Assembly: GCA_903824755.1 (NCBI GenBank)
Contig: CAIJXW010000068.1
Coordinates: 1 to 35,515, forward strand
DNA from: an uncultured Bacteroidota bacterium
GTDB lineage: Bacteria; Bacteroidota; Bacteroidia; Flavobacteriales; Flavobacteriaceae
DNA: 35,515 nucleotides
Direction of reading: 5' to 3'
Shown here one piece after another: positions 7,620 to 15,224 of the stretch. The notes beneath the pieces are model-generated. The model was given only the letters and a program-made list of their open reading frames with translations. It ran no database searches and was not told the origin of the DNA. A program made the translations under genes and the position numbers. Numbering within the stretch: position 1 is the first letter of the stretch; each line of letters opens with the position of its first letter.

Positions 7620-9062
7620 ATGAAAAATAGAATTAATTTTGCACCTCAATCAAATCATACTATTATTTTGAAAACGTACTACAAATTTTCGTTACTTCTT
7701 GTTCTAATCCTTTTTTCAAACTGCTCTACAACATCAAAAATCGCTGCCCTAAAACCCGAGCCAGACGATGCCGCACCTCTTGTGTATGAAAATAGCCCAT
7801 CAATTATTAATATTCCTGTTTCGATTAGACTCAAAGACATAGAAAATCAAACTAACAAGGCGTTAACAGGCGTTATCTATGAAGACAAAAACATTGAGGA
7901 CGATGATGTTCAAATGCAAATATCGAAATATGCTCCGATAACAATTGAGAACTTGAACGGAAAAATAAAAACTGTGCTTCCGCTAAAAGCCAATATCAAA
8001 TATAGGATTGGAACTGACAAATTTGGAATTGCACTTTATAGCGTTCAAGAAATCAACCTGAACGGAAATATTACCTTATTAAGCGATGTCAAATTGTCAA
8101 ACTGGAAAATGAACACTAAAACGGAATTCAAATCACTAGATTGGAACGAAACTCCATCAATTATGATGCTAGGAAAATCAGTGCCAATTACTTATTTGAT
8201 TAATCCAACCATCAAACTTTTTAAGTCAAAAATCGAGCGGGCCATTGATGATGCTATTTCAAACTCTATGGATTTTAAATCAAATGTTTTAGATGCTTTG
8301 GACAAAATAGCTACTCCTGTTCAAATGGACGAAAAATTCAATACATGGTTGCGAATTGTCCCAACAGAATTATATTCTACCGATGCAAAATTCAAAAATG
8401 AAGCGATCAATTTGTCTATGGGAATGAAATGTAATATGGAAACTTTGATTGGGCAAAAACCTACTGCAAAATTTGATCGATCTAAAATTGTCCTAAAACC
8501 TGTTACGGAAATTAAAGATGAGATTGCTGCAAATATTGTCGCAATATCAACCTATGCTGATGCTTCGGCACTATTGACAAAGAATTTTTCGGGACAAGAA
8601 TTTAGTTCGGGCAGTAAAAAAATTACGGTTCAAAATGTTTCTTTATGGCAAAAAAATGGAAAAATGGTTATTGCATTAGACCTTTTAGGCAGTATTAATG
8701 GAACAATTTATTTGACAGGTTTCCCATTGTATAATGAGACAACAAAAGAAATTTATTTTGACAAATTGGACTATGTTTTGGACACAAAAAGCAAGTTGCT
8801 AAAAGCCGCAAACTGGCTAGCACAAGGAGTTATTTTGAATAAAATTCAATCAAATTGCAAGTATTCAATCAAAGCAAATTTGGAGGAAGGCAAGCTAAGT
8901 ATGATGAAATATCTAAAAAATTATTCGCCTACACCTGGGGTTTTTGTTAATGGTACAATTGGAGATATTATGTTTCAAAAAATACAATTAACAAACTCGT
9001 CTATTGTGGCATTTATAAAAATTAACGGAACTGTAAATGTTTCTGTGAACGGCCTTAAGTAG
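7620..9062 (+). CDS. DUF4403 family lipoprotein
   Basis: A 480-residue exported protein of unknown function. The N-terminus has a hydrophobic stretch (about 21-33) ending in a lipobox, LFSNC, with Cys35 as the probable lipidated residue, so it is likely anchored to a membrane on the periplasmic side. The segment ALKPEPDDAAPLVYENSPS followed by INIPVSIRLKDIENQTNK is typical of DUF4403, a Bacteroidota and proteobacterial family related to tubular lipid-binding-like folds only by speculation. The signal region begins with about 19 residues of long n-region; an in-frame TTG at 7668 would give a shorter one. The 3' end overlaps the converging CAMC gene by eight bases. I recognise the family but no function. 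Confidence 0.85.
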   Translation: MKNRINFAPQSNHTIILKTYYKFSLLLVLILFSNCSTTSKIAALKPEPDDAAPLVYENSPSIINIPVSIRLKDIENQTNKALTGVIYEDKNIEDDDVQMQISKYAPITIENLNGKIKTVLPLKANIKYRIGTDKFGIALYSVQEINLNGNITLLSDVKLSNWKMNTKTEFKSLDWNETPSIMMLGKSVPITYLINPTIKLFKSKIERAIDDAISNSMDFKSNVLDALDKIATPVQMDEKFNTWLRIVPTELYSTDAKFKNEAINLSMGMKCNMETLIGQKPTAKFDRSKIVLKPVTEIKDEIAANIVAISTYADASALLTKNFSGQEFSSGSKKITVQNVSLWQKNGKMVIALDLLGSINGTIYLTGFPLYNETTKEIYFDKLDYVLDTKSKLLKAANWLAQGVILNKIQSNCKYSIKANLEEGKLSMMKYLKNYSPTPGVFVNGTIGDIMFQKIQLTNSSIVAFIKINGTVNVSVNGLK

Positions 9063-9327
9063 TTTTTTTCTTGATATACATTCGATAAACAACATATCCA
9101 ACAATAGCCGCTAGGATATATGGAATGGCCATCAAATAGACAATACCGTCATTTACTGCTTGGGATTTCGTTTGATTCCCTTCACTTTCAAGCGCTGCCC
9201 GACACATGGCACATTGAGCTTTTGCGGAAGCAGAATAAAAAAAAGTCATCAAAAAAAAGCAAAGAGCAGCTATATAATTGAGTTGCTTTTTGCTTTTTGT
9301 TTGTAGTTTTTCAATCTCATTATACAT
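9055..9327 (-). CDS. Small membrane protein with periplasmic CAMC motif, oxidase cluster
   Basis: A 90-residue protein of unnamed family. The N-terminal half has a hydrophobic segment (about 18-35) ending ASAKAQ, read as a signal peptide. Straight after it comes C39-A-M-C42 in QCAMCRAALESEG, then a second membrane helix (about 61-81) and a basic tail. If the signal is cleaved, the mature protein would present the CxxC-type pair at its very N-terminus in the periplasm. It is the last gene of the oxidase assembly module, overlapping DUF420 by eight bases. Position and cysteines suggest a role in copper delivery or thiol redox during oxidase maturation, but that is inference. Confidence 0.8.
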   Translation of the reverse strand: MYNEIEKLQTKSKKQLNYIAALCFFLMTFFYSASAKAQCAMCRAALESEGNQTKSQAVNDGIVYLMAIPYILAAIVGYVVYRMYIKKKTT

Positions 9328-9859
9328 AATATGGGGCTATCATTAAATAAACAACAACACCAGTAATAGCAACATATAGCCAAATTGGAAAAGTGATTTT
9401 GGCTATCTTTTTGTGTGCGTCAAATTGCTTCGACAATGCACGTACATAGGTAATCAAGACCAAAGGAATTATTGCAATTGATAGTAATATATGCGAAATT
9501 AAGATAAAGAAATAAACGTATTTCAACATTCCTTCACCTCCATATTTTGTAGAATCTGCCGTCATGTGATAGGCAATATACATCACTAAAAAAGCCAGCG
9601 AAAGTGCAATGGCAGTTTTCATTAGGTTTTCATGAGTTTTTCTTTTTCCGCTTTTTATAGCCAATACCGCCAAGACCAAAACCACTGCCGTTATTGCGTT
9701 TATAGTAGCATAAATTGGTGGTAAAAAGTTTAATGGAGCTACGTAAATCCCAAAATCTTTTAGTTTAACTAAAAACAAAACTGCTACTGCAACTGGAATT
9801 GCAATAGATACTGTTAGAATCCATTTGTTGTATTTCTGTGTTGGGTTTTGATTTTTCAT
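9320..9859 (-). CDS. DUF420 family integral membrane protein (oxidase assembly candidate)
   Basis: A 179-residue protein with about five membrane helices (near 13-32, 42-66, 80-100, 113-137 and 155-176). Histidines in or near helices (H95, H122 and H148 approximately) and YIAYHMTADSTKYGGEG fit DUF420. The staphylococcal oxidase factor CtaM belongs, as far as I recall, to the same family, which makes heme-copper oxidase maturation a sensible guess. It begins two bases after the SCO gene stops and overlaps the CAMC gene, so all are translated from one message. Confidence 0.87.
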   Translation of the reverse strand: MKNQNPTQKYNKWILTVSIAIPVAVAVLFLVKLKDFGIYVAPLNFLPPIYATINAITAVVLVLAVLAIKSGKRKTHENLMKTAIALSLAFLVMYIAYHMTADSTKYGGEGMLKYVYFFILISHILLSIAIIPLVLITYVRALSKQFDAHKKIAKITFPIWLYVAITGVVVYLMIAPYYV

Positions 9860-9861
9860 AA

Positions 9862-10548
9862 TTATTCTCTTAATAAAATTGCAATATCTTGTTGAATGTT
9901 TTTTATTCCTTCTTTTTCTAGTCCATCATAATATAAAATAGGATTTCCAAAATTGTCTTTTCGGCAACGAATATTCCCTTTTTTATCTATTAATGCAAAA
10001 AAACCAGAGTGTTCAAAATTACCAATTACTTTATCATTTTCGCCCACATATAGATTGAACCCTTTGTTTGCAATAGTATAAATGTAGTCTTTTTTTCCTG
10101 TTAGAAAATGCCAATTTGACGATTTCACTCCTAGAGATTCTGCATGTTGTTTCAACACGGAAGGCGTGTCTGTTTCGGGGTCGATAGAAATTGAGGCAAT
10201 TCCGAAATTGGGATTTCCAAAAAAGAATTTCTCTATAATTAGCATATTAGCATTCATCTTCGGGCAAATTGATGGGCAACTAGTAAAGAAAAATTCCAAA
10301 ACAAAAACTTTTCCTAAATAATCCTTATTGGATATCGTTTTATTATTTTGATTGGTTAATTCAAATTTGGGTACAGGACCAATGTTTTGTAAACTTTTAT
10401 TTTCTGTTGTGTGATTTGAAATAGTATCTAATCTTTCGCCTTGAACAATATTTCCATTTTGTACCCGATCGATTATTTTTGGAATAAAAATTATACCAAA
10501 AACAAGAATAATAAATGAGATACCGATATAAGATTTATTTTTTAGCAT
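9862..10548 (-). CDS. SCO1/SenC family copper chaperone for CuA assembly
   Basis: A 228-residue membrane-anchored thioredoxin-fold protein. One N-terminal helix (about 7-24) is followed by a periplasmic domain with the copper-binding FTSCPSICPKMN (C91 and C95). The distal histidine used by SCO proteins is probably in NFEHSGFFALIDKKGNIR. SCO proteins deliver or reduce copper for the CuA site of subunit II; here ctaC, which has a complete CuA site, is about 20 kb away. The gene lies four bases after the SCO-like cysteine-less gene and directly before DUF420, in one assembly module. Confidence 0.92.
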   Translation of the reverse strand: MLKNKSYIGISFIILVFGIIFIPKIIDRVQNGNIVQGERLDTISNHTTENKSLQNIGPVPKFELTNQNNKTISNKDYLGKVFVLEFFFTSCPSICPKMNANMLIIEKFFFGNPNFGIASISIDPETDTPSVLKQHAESLGVKSSNWHFLTGKKDYIYTIANKGFNLYVGENDKVIGNFEHSGFFALIDKKGNIRCRKDNFGNPILYYDGLEKEGIKNIQQDIAILLRE

Positions 10549-10552
10549 CGTA

Positions 10553-11194
10553 TTAAATTTTTCTTTCAGCGTTATTGTTTTTTTTCAAAGCTGCTCTGTA
10601 TTCGTATAAAATAATTTTAAAATCATCTAGCATTTCGTTGCTCAAAACTGATGGAGATGTGGTGTCATATCCTTCTTTATATTCTTTTTGCTCTTTTCGT
10701 CCTCTCAAATTTCGTTCCTTATCGATAATGAAAACATTAGGAGTTCCAAGATTTGAATCTAATTTACTTTTTAATTTTAGTTGGTCATAATACTGTTGAA
10801 TTTCTTCTGATGAAGCAAAAACAAAGTGCCATTGAGAAACATCGGTTATTGTTTGCAGCTGACTAATTATATATTGGGCATCTTTTTCGGTTCCGATTGG
10901 GCAAAGAATAACGAACTGTAAGTCTTTAAATTCGTGATATCGTTGGTATATTTTTTGGTTAAGATTAAAAAAATTTCCTTTGTTTCTTAGCAATTCACTG
11001 CCAGAAAAACCAAGTATTGTGATTTTTTGATTGAGGGAGATTTTTTCATTATTTAATGAATTCCAAGCACTAAAATCTGGAATTTTATTTGTGATCGTAG
11101 GTAATTTCGAGAAGCTGTTTATTCCTGAGGCAAAAAAAAGATAGGCAACAATGGGCAAAATGAACAGCACAAAAAGAACAAGGTTTTTTTTCAT
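10553..11194 (-). CDS. SCO-like thioredoxin-fold protein without the copper cysteines
   Basis: A 213-residue protein with an N-terminal membrane anchor (about 4-23) and a periplasmic domain whose order of elements follows SCO/AhpC-TSA proteins: a FSAWNSLNNEKISL strand-loop, LGFSGSELLRNKGNFF where SCO has its CxxxC helix, FVILCPIGTE, then TPNVFIIDKERNLRGR, the usual end of a SCO-like sheet. The only cysteine is C98. It cannot bind copper in the SCO manner. It is probably an assembly partner or a diverged duplicate of the SCO gene just downstream. It opens the module behind its own -7 box and a terminator. I do not know a named family. Confidence 0.75.
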   Translation of the reverse strand: MKKNLVLFVLFILPIVAYLFFASGINSFSKLPTITNKIPDFSAWNSLNNEKISLNQKITILGFSGSELLRNKGNFFNLNQKIYQRYHEFKDLQFVILCPIGTEKDAQYIISQLQTITDVSQWHFVFASSEEIQQYYDQLKLKSKLDSNLGTPNVFIIDKERNLRGRKEQKEYKEGYDTTSPSVLSNEMLDDFKIILYEYRAALKKNNNAERKI

Positions 11195-11214
11195 TTGGTC
11201 TTTATAATTTTATA

Positions 11215-11222
11215 CAAAAGTA
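11215..11222 (-). promoter_or_regulatory. Candidate -7 box for the oxidase assembly module
   Basis: TACTTTTG on the minus strand fits TAnnTTTG, 20 bases before the ATG at 11194 and directly after the terminator at 11222-11255. The only upstream TTG is 14 bases away rather than 19-21, so the -33 element is unconvincing. Confidence 0.4.
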
Positions 11223-11255
11223 AAAAAAAAGGTACGCAATGCGTACCTTTTTTTT
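11222..11255. terminator. Bidirectional terminator after oxidase subunit IV
   Basis: GGTACGCA and TGCGTACC flank a single A, with nine A residues before and eight T residues after, so the hairpin has a T tract on both strands. It lies between the subunit IV gene and the SCO-like gene and would end or reduce transcription of the structural genes. Confidence 0.75.
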
Positions 11256-11268
11256 AATTATTATTTAG

Positions 11269-11619
11269 TTAAAAATTCCATTTAATGGTAGAATTTTTAA
11301 ATACTTCAAAAATATAATCGGCTTCTGTCAACAAGATAAACAATAGGTATATCACCAGAAAAACTACTGGCACAACTACTGCGGTTCTCAAAGAGCTTTT
11401 TTCGCCTTCCATGTGCATAAAAGCCCAAACAATATAGTAGGCTTTGAATATTGTAAGAATATAAAAAATCCAATTCAACAAATTCATTCCTAGAAAATTA
11501 TTAAAGAATAAAGCTTCTGGCTTTATAATTCCGAGGAAAACCTCTACGGTTGTTACTACGGATAATAATCCGAAAACAAACCAAATTCTTTTTGTGTTAG
11601 AAACGTGAGCGTCTGACAT
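11269..11619 (-). CDS. Cytochrome c oxidase subunit IV family protein
   Basis: A 116-residue inner-membrane protein with three helices (about 13-30, 43-64 and 78-100). The segment NWIFYILTIFKAYYIVWAFMHMEGE carries the conserved K-A-Y-x-I-x-x-x-F-M-H-x-E pattern of bacterial oxidase subunit IV (CyoD/CtaF-like). It probably stabilises the oxidase core; no cofactor is expected. It lies 18 bases after the long subunit III gene and is the last gene before the terminator. Confidence 0.88.
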   Translation of the reverse strand: MSDAHVSNTKRIWFVFGLLSVVTTVEVFLGIIKPEALFFNNFLGMNLLNWIFYILTIFKAYYIVWAFMHMEGEKSSLRTAVVVPVVFLVIYLLFILLTEADYIFEVFKNSTIKWNF

Positions 11620-11637
11620 GATATTAATTTTTGTAGA

Positions 11638-12666
11638 TTAAACGAGATAGAAAACTGTGAATACGAATACCCAAACTAAATCGACAAAGTGCCAATAAAG
11701 CCCAACTTTTTCTACCATTTCATAACTTTTTCTTTTTTCATAAGTTCCCAAAAGAACATTGAAAAAGATAATAATATTGATAATAACTCCAGAGAAAACG
11801 TGAAATCCGTGAAATCCTGTAATGAAGAAAAAGAAATCGGCAAAAAGTTTGCTGCCATATTCATTTCGTTTCAGATTTGCCCCTTCCACAACAAGACTTG
11901 CGTTTGCTAATCTATGTTCTGATTCTGCTCTTGTTAGAATAGTTTTATGTTTTATTGTTGTTAAATCATGATTGATTTTCGGATCTGCTTTTGCGGCAGC
12001 ACTACCATCATAAATAACTTCTGTTCGTATCAATAAATCTGGATTGGCTTTGAAGCCAGCTTGAACTTCGGCAACTGTATAGGTTGGCAAAGAAGCTTCT
12101 TCCATAAACCATTTTCCTTTATTTCGGGTCAATTGTTCTCTTTCTTGAGGATGTTTTTCGACAAAATCTTCTAATTTCACTCGGTGTCCTTCTTTATCAA
12201 CAAATTGAAGAAGGCTTCCTCCTTTGGTTTCAATCGCTCCATATTCACCTTTAATAAAATTTGACCATTCCCAGGCTTGCGAGCCAACAAATATAAGTCC
12301 GCCGATGATTGTCAGAAACATATAAAATGTCACTTTGGCTTTGTTTAAATGATGTCCAGCATCAACGGCTAAAACCATTGTTACGGAAGAAAAAATTAAA
12401 ATAAACGTCATTAAAGCAACATAATACATCGGCGCGGCTACACCGTGCATAAACGGAAAGTGCGTAAACACTTCTTCGGCTAAGGGCCATGTTTCAATAA
12501 ATTTAAATCTTGAAAAACCGTATGCGGCTAGAAAACCTGAAAAAGTTAGTGCATCGGATACGATAAAAAACCACATCATTAATTTGCCATAACTTGCTCC
12601 CATTGGCTCATTTCCGCCTCCCCAAGTTTTTTCTTCACTATTTGCAGTAGTAACTGTAGATTTCAT
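11638..12666 (-). CDS. Cytochrome c oxidase subunit III, long form with soluble insert
   Basis: A 342-residue heme-copper oxidase subunit III. Helices are seen around 28-48, 77-100, 112-130, 273-300 and 315-341. The last two carry the family pattern FFFFITGFHGFHVFSGVIIN and GLYWHFVDLVWVFVFTVFYL. Between the third and fourth of these, residues about 132-262 form a charged soluble insert (GGSLLQFVDKEGHRVKLEDF onward) that ordinary subunit III lacks. Subunit III supports proton uptake and stability of subunit I. A second, short subunit III gene lies 42 bases upstream. A -7 box in that gap may allow separate expression. Confidence 0.9.
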   Translation of the reverse strand: MKSTVTTANSEEKTWGGGNEPMGASYGKLMMWFFIVSDALTFSGFLAAYGFSRFKFIETWPLAEEVFTHFPFMHGVAAPMYYVALMTFILIFSSVTMVLAVDAGHHLNKAKVTFYMFLTIIGGLIFVGSQAWEWSNFIKGEYGAIETKGGSLLQFVDKEGHRVKLEDFVEKHPQEREQLTRNKGKWFMEEASLPTYTVAEVQAGFKANPDLLIRTEVIYDGSAAAKADPKINHDLTTIKHKTILTRAESEHRLANASLVVEGANLKRNEYGSKLFADFFFFITGFHGFHVFSGVIINIIIFFNVLLGTYEKRKSYEMVEKVGLYWHFVDLVWVFVFTVFYLV

Positions 12667-12690
12667 AAAAGTTATTCGTTAAAAAGTTCC

Positions 12691-12698
12691 CAAATTTA
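12691..12698 (-). promoter_or_regulatory. Candidate internal -7 box before the long subunit III gene
   Basis: TAAATTTG on the minus strand, 25 bases before the ATG at 12666, in the 42-base gap between the two subunit III genes. There is no matching -33 TTG, so it is a weak candidate. Confidence 0.25.
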
Positions 12699-12708
12699 CG
12701 TTTTTTTC

Positions 12709-13284
12709 TTATTTAAAGAAATATAAAAACAAAAACAAATAAACCCACAAGAAATCCAGAAAGTGCCAATACATTGCACCTAGCTCAATACCAAGGGTTT
12801 GACTTGAATTGTATTTTTGTTTAAAATGATTATAAATTATAATTAAAAGCGAAATTAATCCTCCAAAGAGGTGTGCTAGGTGAACAATCGTTACCATATA
12901 TAAAAAAGTGGTCGTAATTGAACTTGCATTTCCTGTAAAAAAGTAACCACTATCGACTACTTCTCGGAAGCCAATAAACTGCGAAATCACGAATGAAAGA
13001 CCTAATACTAATGTGGATAATAAAAAAAAGGTTGTTGCTTTTTTGTTGTCTTTTTTGATGGCTTTTTTGGCCAAATGAAAGGTAATGCTACACCCAATAA
13101 TTACTATTGTGCTAATAAAAAAGGCGAATGGCAATTGAAAATCTTTCAGCCAATCTACTCTGGATCTACTCACTACGAAGGCACTTGTCAAACCGGCAAA
13201 CATCATGAACATACTTACCATTGCAAAAATCAATAGTAATTTATAGGACCGTTCTTTTCTAGTTTTTTCTTCTTCTAATGTCAT
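12709..13284 (-). CDS. Heme-copper oxidase subunit III, short form (CyoC-like)
   Basis: A 191-residue inner-membrane protein with five predicted helices (about 15-38, 50-71, 83-107, 126-150 and 166-190). The family signatures MVTIVHLAHLFGGLISLLII and ELGAMYWHFLDFLWVYLFLFLY mark it as subunit III. It is shorter and less charged than its neighbour and has no insert. It lies seven bases after the heme O synthase gene. Two different subunit III proteins in one cluster is the usual flavobacterial arrangement as I know it; whether both sit in one oxidase is not known to me. Confidence 0.9.
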   Translation of the reverse strand: MTLEEEKTRKERSYKLLLIFAMVSMFMMFAGLTSAFVVSRSRVDWLKDFQLPFAFFISTIVIIGCSITFHLAKKAIKKDNKKATTFFLLSTLVLGLSFVISQFIGFREVVDSGYFFTGNASSITTTFLYMVTIVHLAHLFGGLISLLIIIYNHFKQKYNSSQTLGIELGAMYWHFLDFLWVYLFLFLYFFK

Positions 13285-13291
13285 TTCTAAA

Positions 13292-14194
13292 TTATCTTAA
13301 AAATTTATCTATTATGTAAACAATTTGTAACACAGTAATATACGAAACGCTAACTAACATAAGTGTTCTAGCGGCTTGAATAGATCTAGATTTATATAAT
13401 TTTATAGCATAAATTAGCATCCAAATTCCCAGTAAAAATACAACTATTGTTGCAGTTGGCGAAATAAATAATCGTCCAGTATAGCCCAACGCAGGAATAA
13501 GTGATGCTAGCAAAAGCCAAACGGTATATAAAATAATTTGAAGTGCTGTTCCTTTATCTTTTTTGCCTGTTGGTAGCATAAAAAACCCTGCTTTTTCATA
13601 GTCTTTAAACAAAAACCAACCGATTGCCCAAAAATGTGGAAATTGCCAGAAAAACTGAATTAGAAATAATGTTCCTGCTTCTATTCCGAAATTATCAGTC
13701 GCCGCAACCCAGCCTAACATAAAGGGAATTGCACCAGGAAAAGCCCCAACAAAAACGGATAGTGGGGTTATTGTTTTGAGCGGTGTATATAAACTTGTAT
13801 ATATAAATATTGATATCGCACCAAATAATGCTGATTTTTGATTAATTGTATATAAAATAACAATTCCAATAACCGTTAGAAAACCAGCAATCAATAAAGC
13901 GTTATTTGCGGTCATTCTTCCAGCAGGAACGGGACGGTTTTTGGTTCTATCCATCAAAGCGTCAAGATCTTTTTCGATAACTTGATTGAAGGCATTTGAT
14001 GCTCCCACCATACAATATCCTCCAATTGCGAGTTTCAACAACACAATCCAACTGTCCGTATGAAAATCTATAACTCCAAGTAAAAAACCCGCCAAAGAGG
14101 AGAAAACAACACTTATTGCTAGTCTAGCTTTTGTGATTTCGAGGAAATCAAAATAGATGGATTTTAGAGAAACATGATTCGAGGTAGCGTTCAA
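13292..14194 (-). CDS. cyoE: Protoheme IX farnesyltransferase (heme O synthase)
   Basis: Integral membrane UbiA-family prenyltransferase that adds farnesyl to heme B, giving heme O, the precursor of heme A. The first aspartate-rich motif NAFNQVIEKDLDALMDRTKN ending in RPVPAGR is intact, followed by about eight helices. I start it at TTG 14194 (300 residues, N-terminus NATSNHVSLKSIYFDF). The ATG at 14269 would add 25 residues unlike the family, and a strong promoter lies between the two codons, so a transcript from it could not contain that ATG. This is the first gene of the oxidase structural cluster. Confidence 0.93.
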   Translation of the reverse strand: MNATSNHVSLKSIYFDFLEITKARLAISVVFSSLAGFLLGVIDFHTDSWIVLLKLAIGGYCMVGASNAFNQVIEKDLDALMDRTKNRPVPAGRMTANNALLIAGFLTVIGIVILYTINQKSALFGAISIFIYTSLYTPLKTITPLSVFVGAFPGAIPFMLGWVAATDNFGIEAGTLFLIQFFWQFPHFWAIGWFLFKDYEKAGFFMLPTGKKDKGTALQIILYTVWLLLASLIPALGYTGRLFISPTATIVVFLLGIWMLIYAIKLYKSRSIQAARTLMLVSVSYITVLQIVYIIDKFLR

Positions 14195-14225
14195 GGCTGT
14201 TTTTTTTATGATTTCAAAACTTCCG

Positions 14226-14257
14226 CAAAGATACTTGAAAATTTGTATTATTTCAAA
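14226..14257 (-). promoter_or_regulatory. Bacteroidota-type promoter for the cyoE-oxidase cluster
   Basis: On the minus strand a TTTG (14257-14254) is followed by 20 bases and then TATCTTTG (14233-14226), matching TTTG-N19-21-TAnnTTTG. Transcription should begin near 14221, about 27 bases before the TTG start at 14194. It is the best promoter match in the window. Confidence 0.65.
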
Positions 14258-14415
14258 ACAGAAATACATAAATATCTAACAAAAATGCATTTGCAAAGAC
14301 AAATAGAAAAAGGTAATTTGTAGGTTCTATAATTATAAAACTTGAATTATAAAAAATACATTATTTTATAAATTCAAAAGGGTACTTGAAAATATTTATT
14401 ATGAAATAAAAATTA

Positions 14416-15159
14416 CTAATACTCGCTTTCTGATGAAAGTCCATGTGCAATTGTCTTGGCATTGGAAGTGCCAATTCTAGTGACTCCCAAACGAATCATT
14501 TGTATGGCTTCGTCCAAAGTTTTGATTCCTCCTGCCGCTTTAATAGGAAGTGGAAAAGCGTTTTCGAGCATCATGATAATCGTTGGAATGGTTGCTCCAT
14601 TTGGCAAATTTTCTTTTGTTTTATAAAATCCTGTAGATGATTTCACAAAAACATGGTTGTAGCAATCTTCTTTAAAGTTAGAAATGATAACGTTTTTTAT
14701 TAGTACTGTTAATTGGATAATTTGGTGGTTGGACAAGGCGGCAACTTCTATTATCCATTTTACGGTTTTGTGATTATCGAGTCCTAATTTTGTGGCTCTA
14801 AGAATTTCGTCCTTCACCAACTCTTTATTTCCTTTTTTGAACGCTTCATAATTGCATACAAAATCCAAATCATCGACACCATTATCTATTGCTATTTGAG
14901 CTTCTTTGAGTTTATTTTCTATAGATGAATTTCCTTTCGGAAAATCGATAACTGTCCCGATATTAACTTTAGAATTGGCTTTGGATATGATTTCTTTTGC
15001 CAATGAAACCATTTCTGGCCGAATCATAACAAGTTTAAAATCCTCATCGATAGCTTCTTGTATAAATTGCTGCACGAAAATAAAATTCTCTGATTCGCTA
15101 ATTCCGGCCTGAGTCGCTGTTTTTAAATAAGTAGCATCGAGATAGGGTTTAATGTTCAT
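14416..15159 (-). CDS. deoC: Deoxyribose-phosphate aldolase
   Basis: Cytosolic class I aldolase that splits 2-deoxyribose 5-phosphate into glyceraldehyde 3-phosphate and acetaldehyde in deoxynucleoside breakdown. 247 residues, TIM barrel. The catalytic residues align with the E. coli enzyme: D99 in DDLDFVCNY, the Schiff-base lysine K173 in VFVKSSTGF, and K207 in PIKAAGGI. The start is an ATG. It lies downstream of a terminator that ends the gcvH-vanZ transcript, and is followed by 221 bases before the cyoE start, so it is likely a single-gene unit. I see no clear promoter. Confidence 0.94.
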   Translation of the reverse strand: MNIKPYLDATYLKTATQAGISESENFIFVQQFIQEAIDEDFKLVMIRPEMVSLAKEIISKANSKVNIGTVIDFPKGNSSIENKLKEAQIAIDNGVDDLDFVCNYEAFKKGNKELVKDEILRATKLGLDNHKTVKWIIEVAALSNHQIIQLTVLIKNVIISNFKEDCYNHVFVKSSTGFYKTKENLPNGATIPTIIMMLENAFPLPIKAAGGIKTLDEAIQMIRLGVTRIGTSNAKTIAHGLSSESEY

Positions 15160-15188
15160 TTGAAAACTAGTTAGGTGGCTATAAAATT

Positions 15189-15219
15189 AAAAAATCCCAC
15201 CGAATAAGTGAGATTTTTT
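15189..15219 (-). terminator. Terminator after the gcvH-vanZ pair
   Basis: AAAAAATCCCAC pairs with GTGAGATTTTTT (one mismatched or G-T pair) around a seven-base loop. Read on the minus strand the stem ends in T6, five bases after the VanZ-like stop. Confidence 0.65.
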
Positions 15220-15224
15220 GATTT

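Noticed and set aside
14284..14395. AT-rich gap before cyoE with short repeated ATTATAAA motifs
   Set aside because: The motifs are short and not in regular array; expected in DNA of this composition. No RNA gene or hairpin with a T tract was seen.
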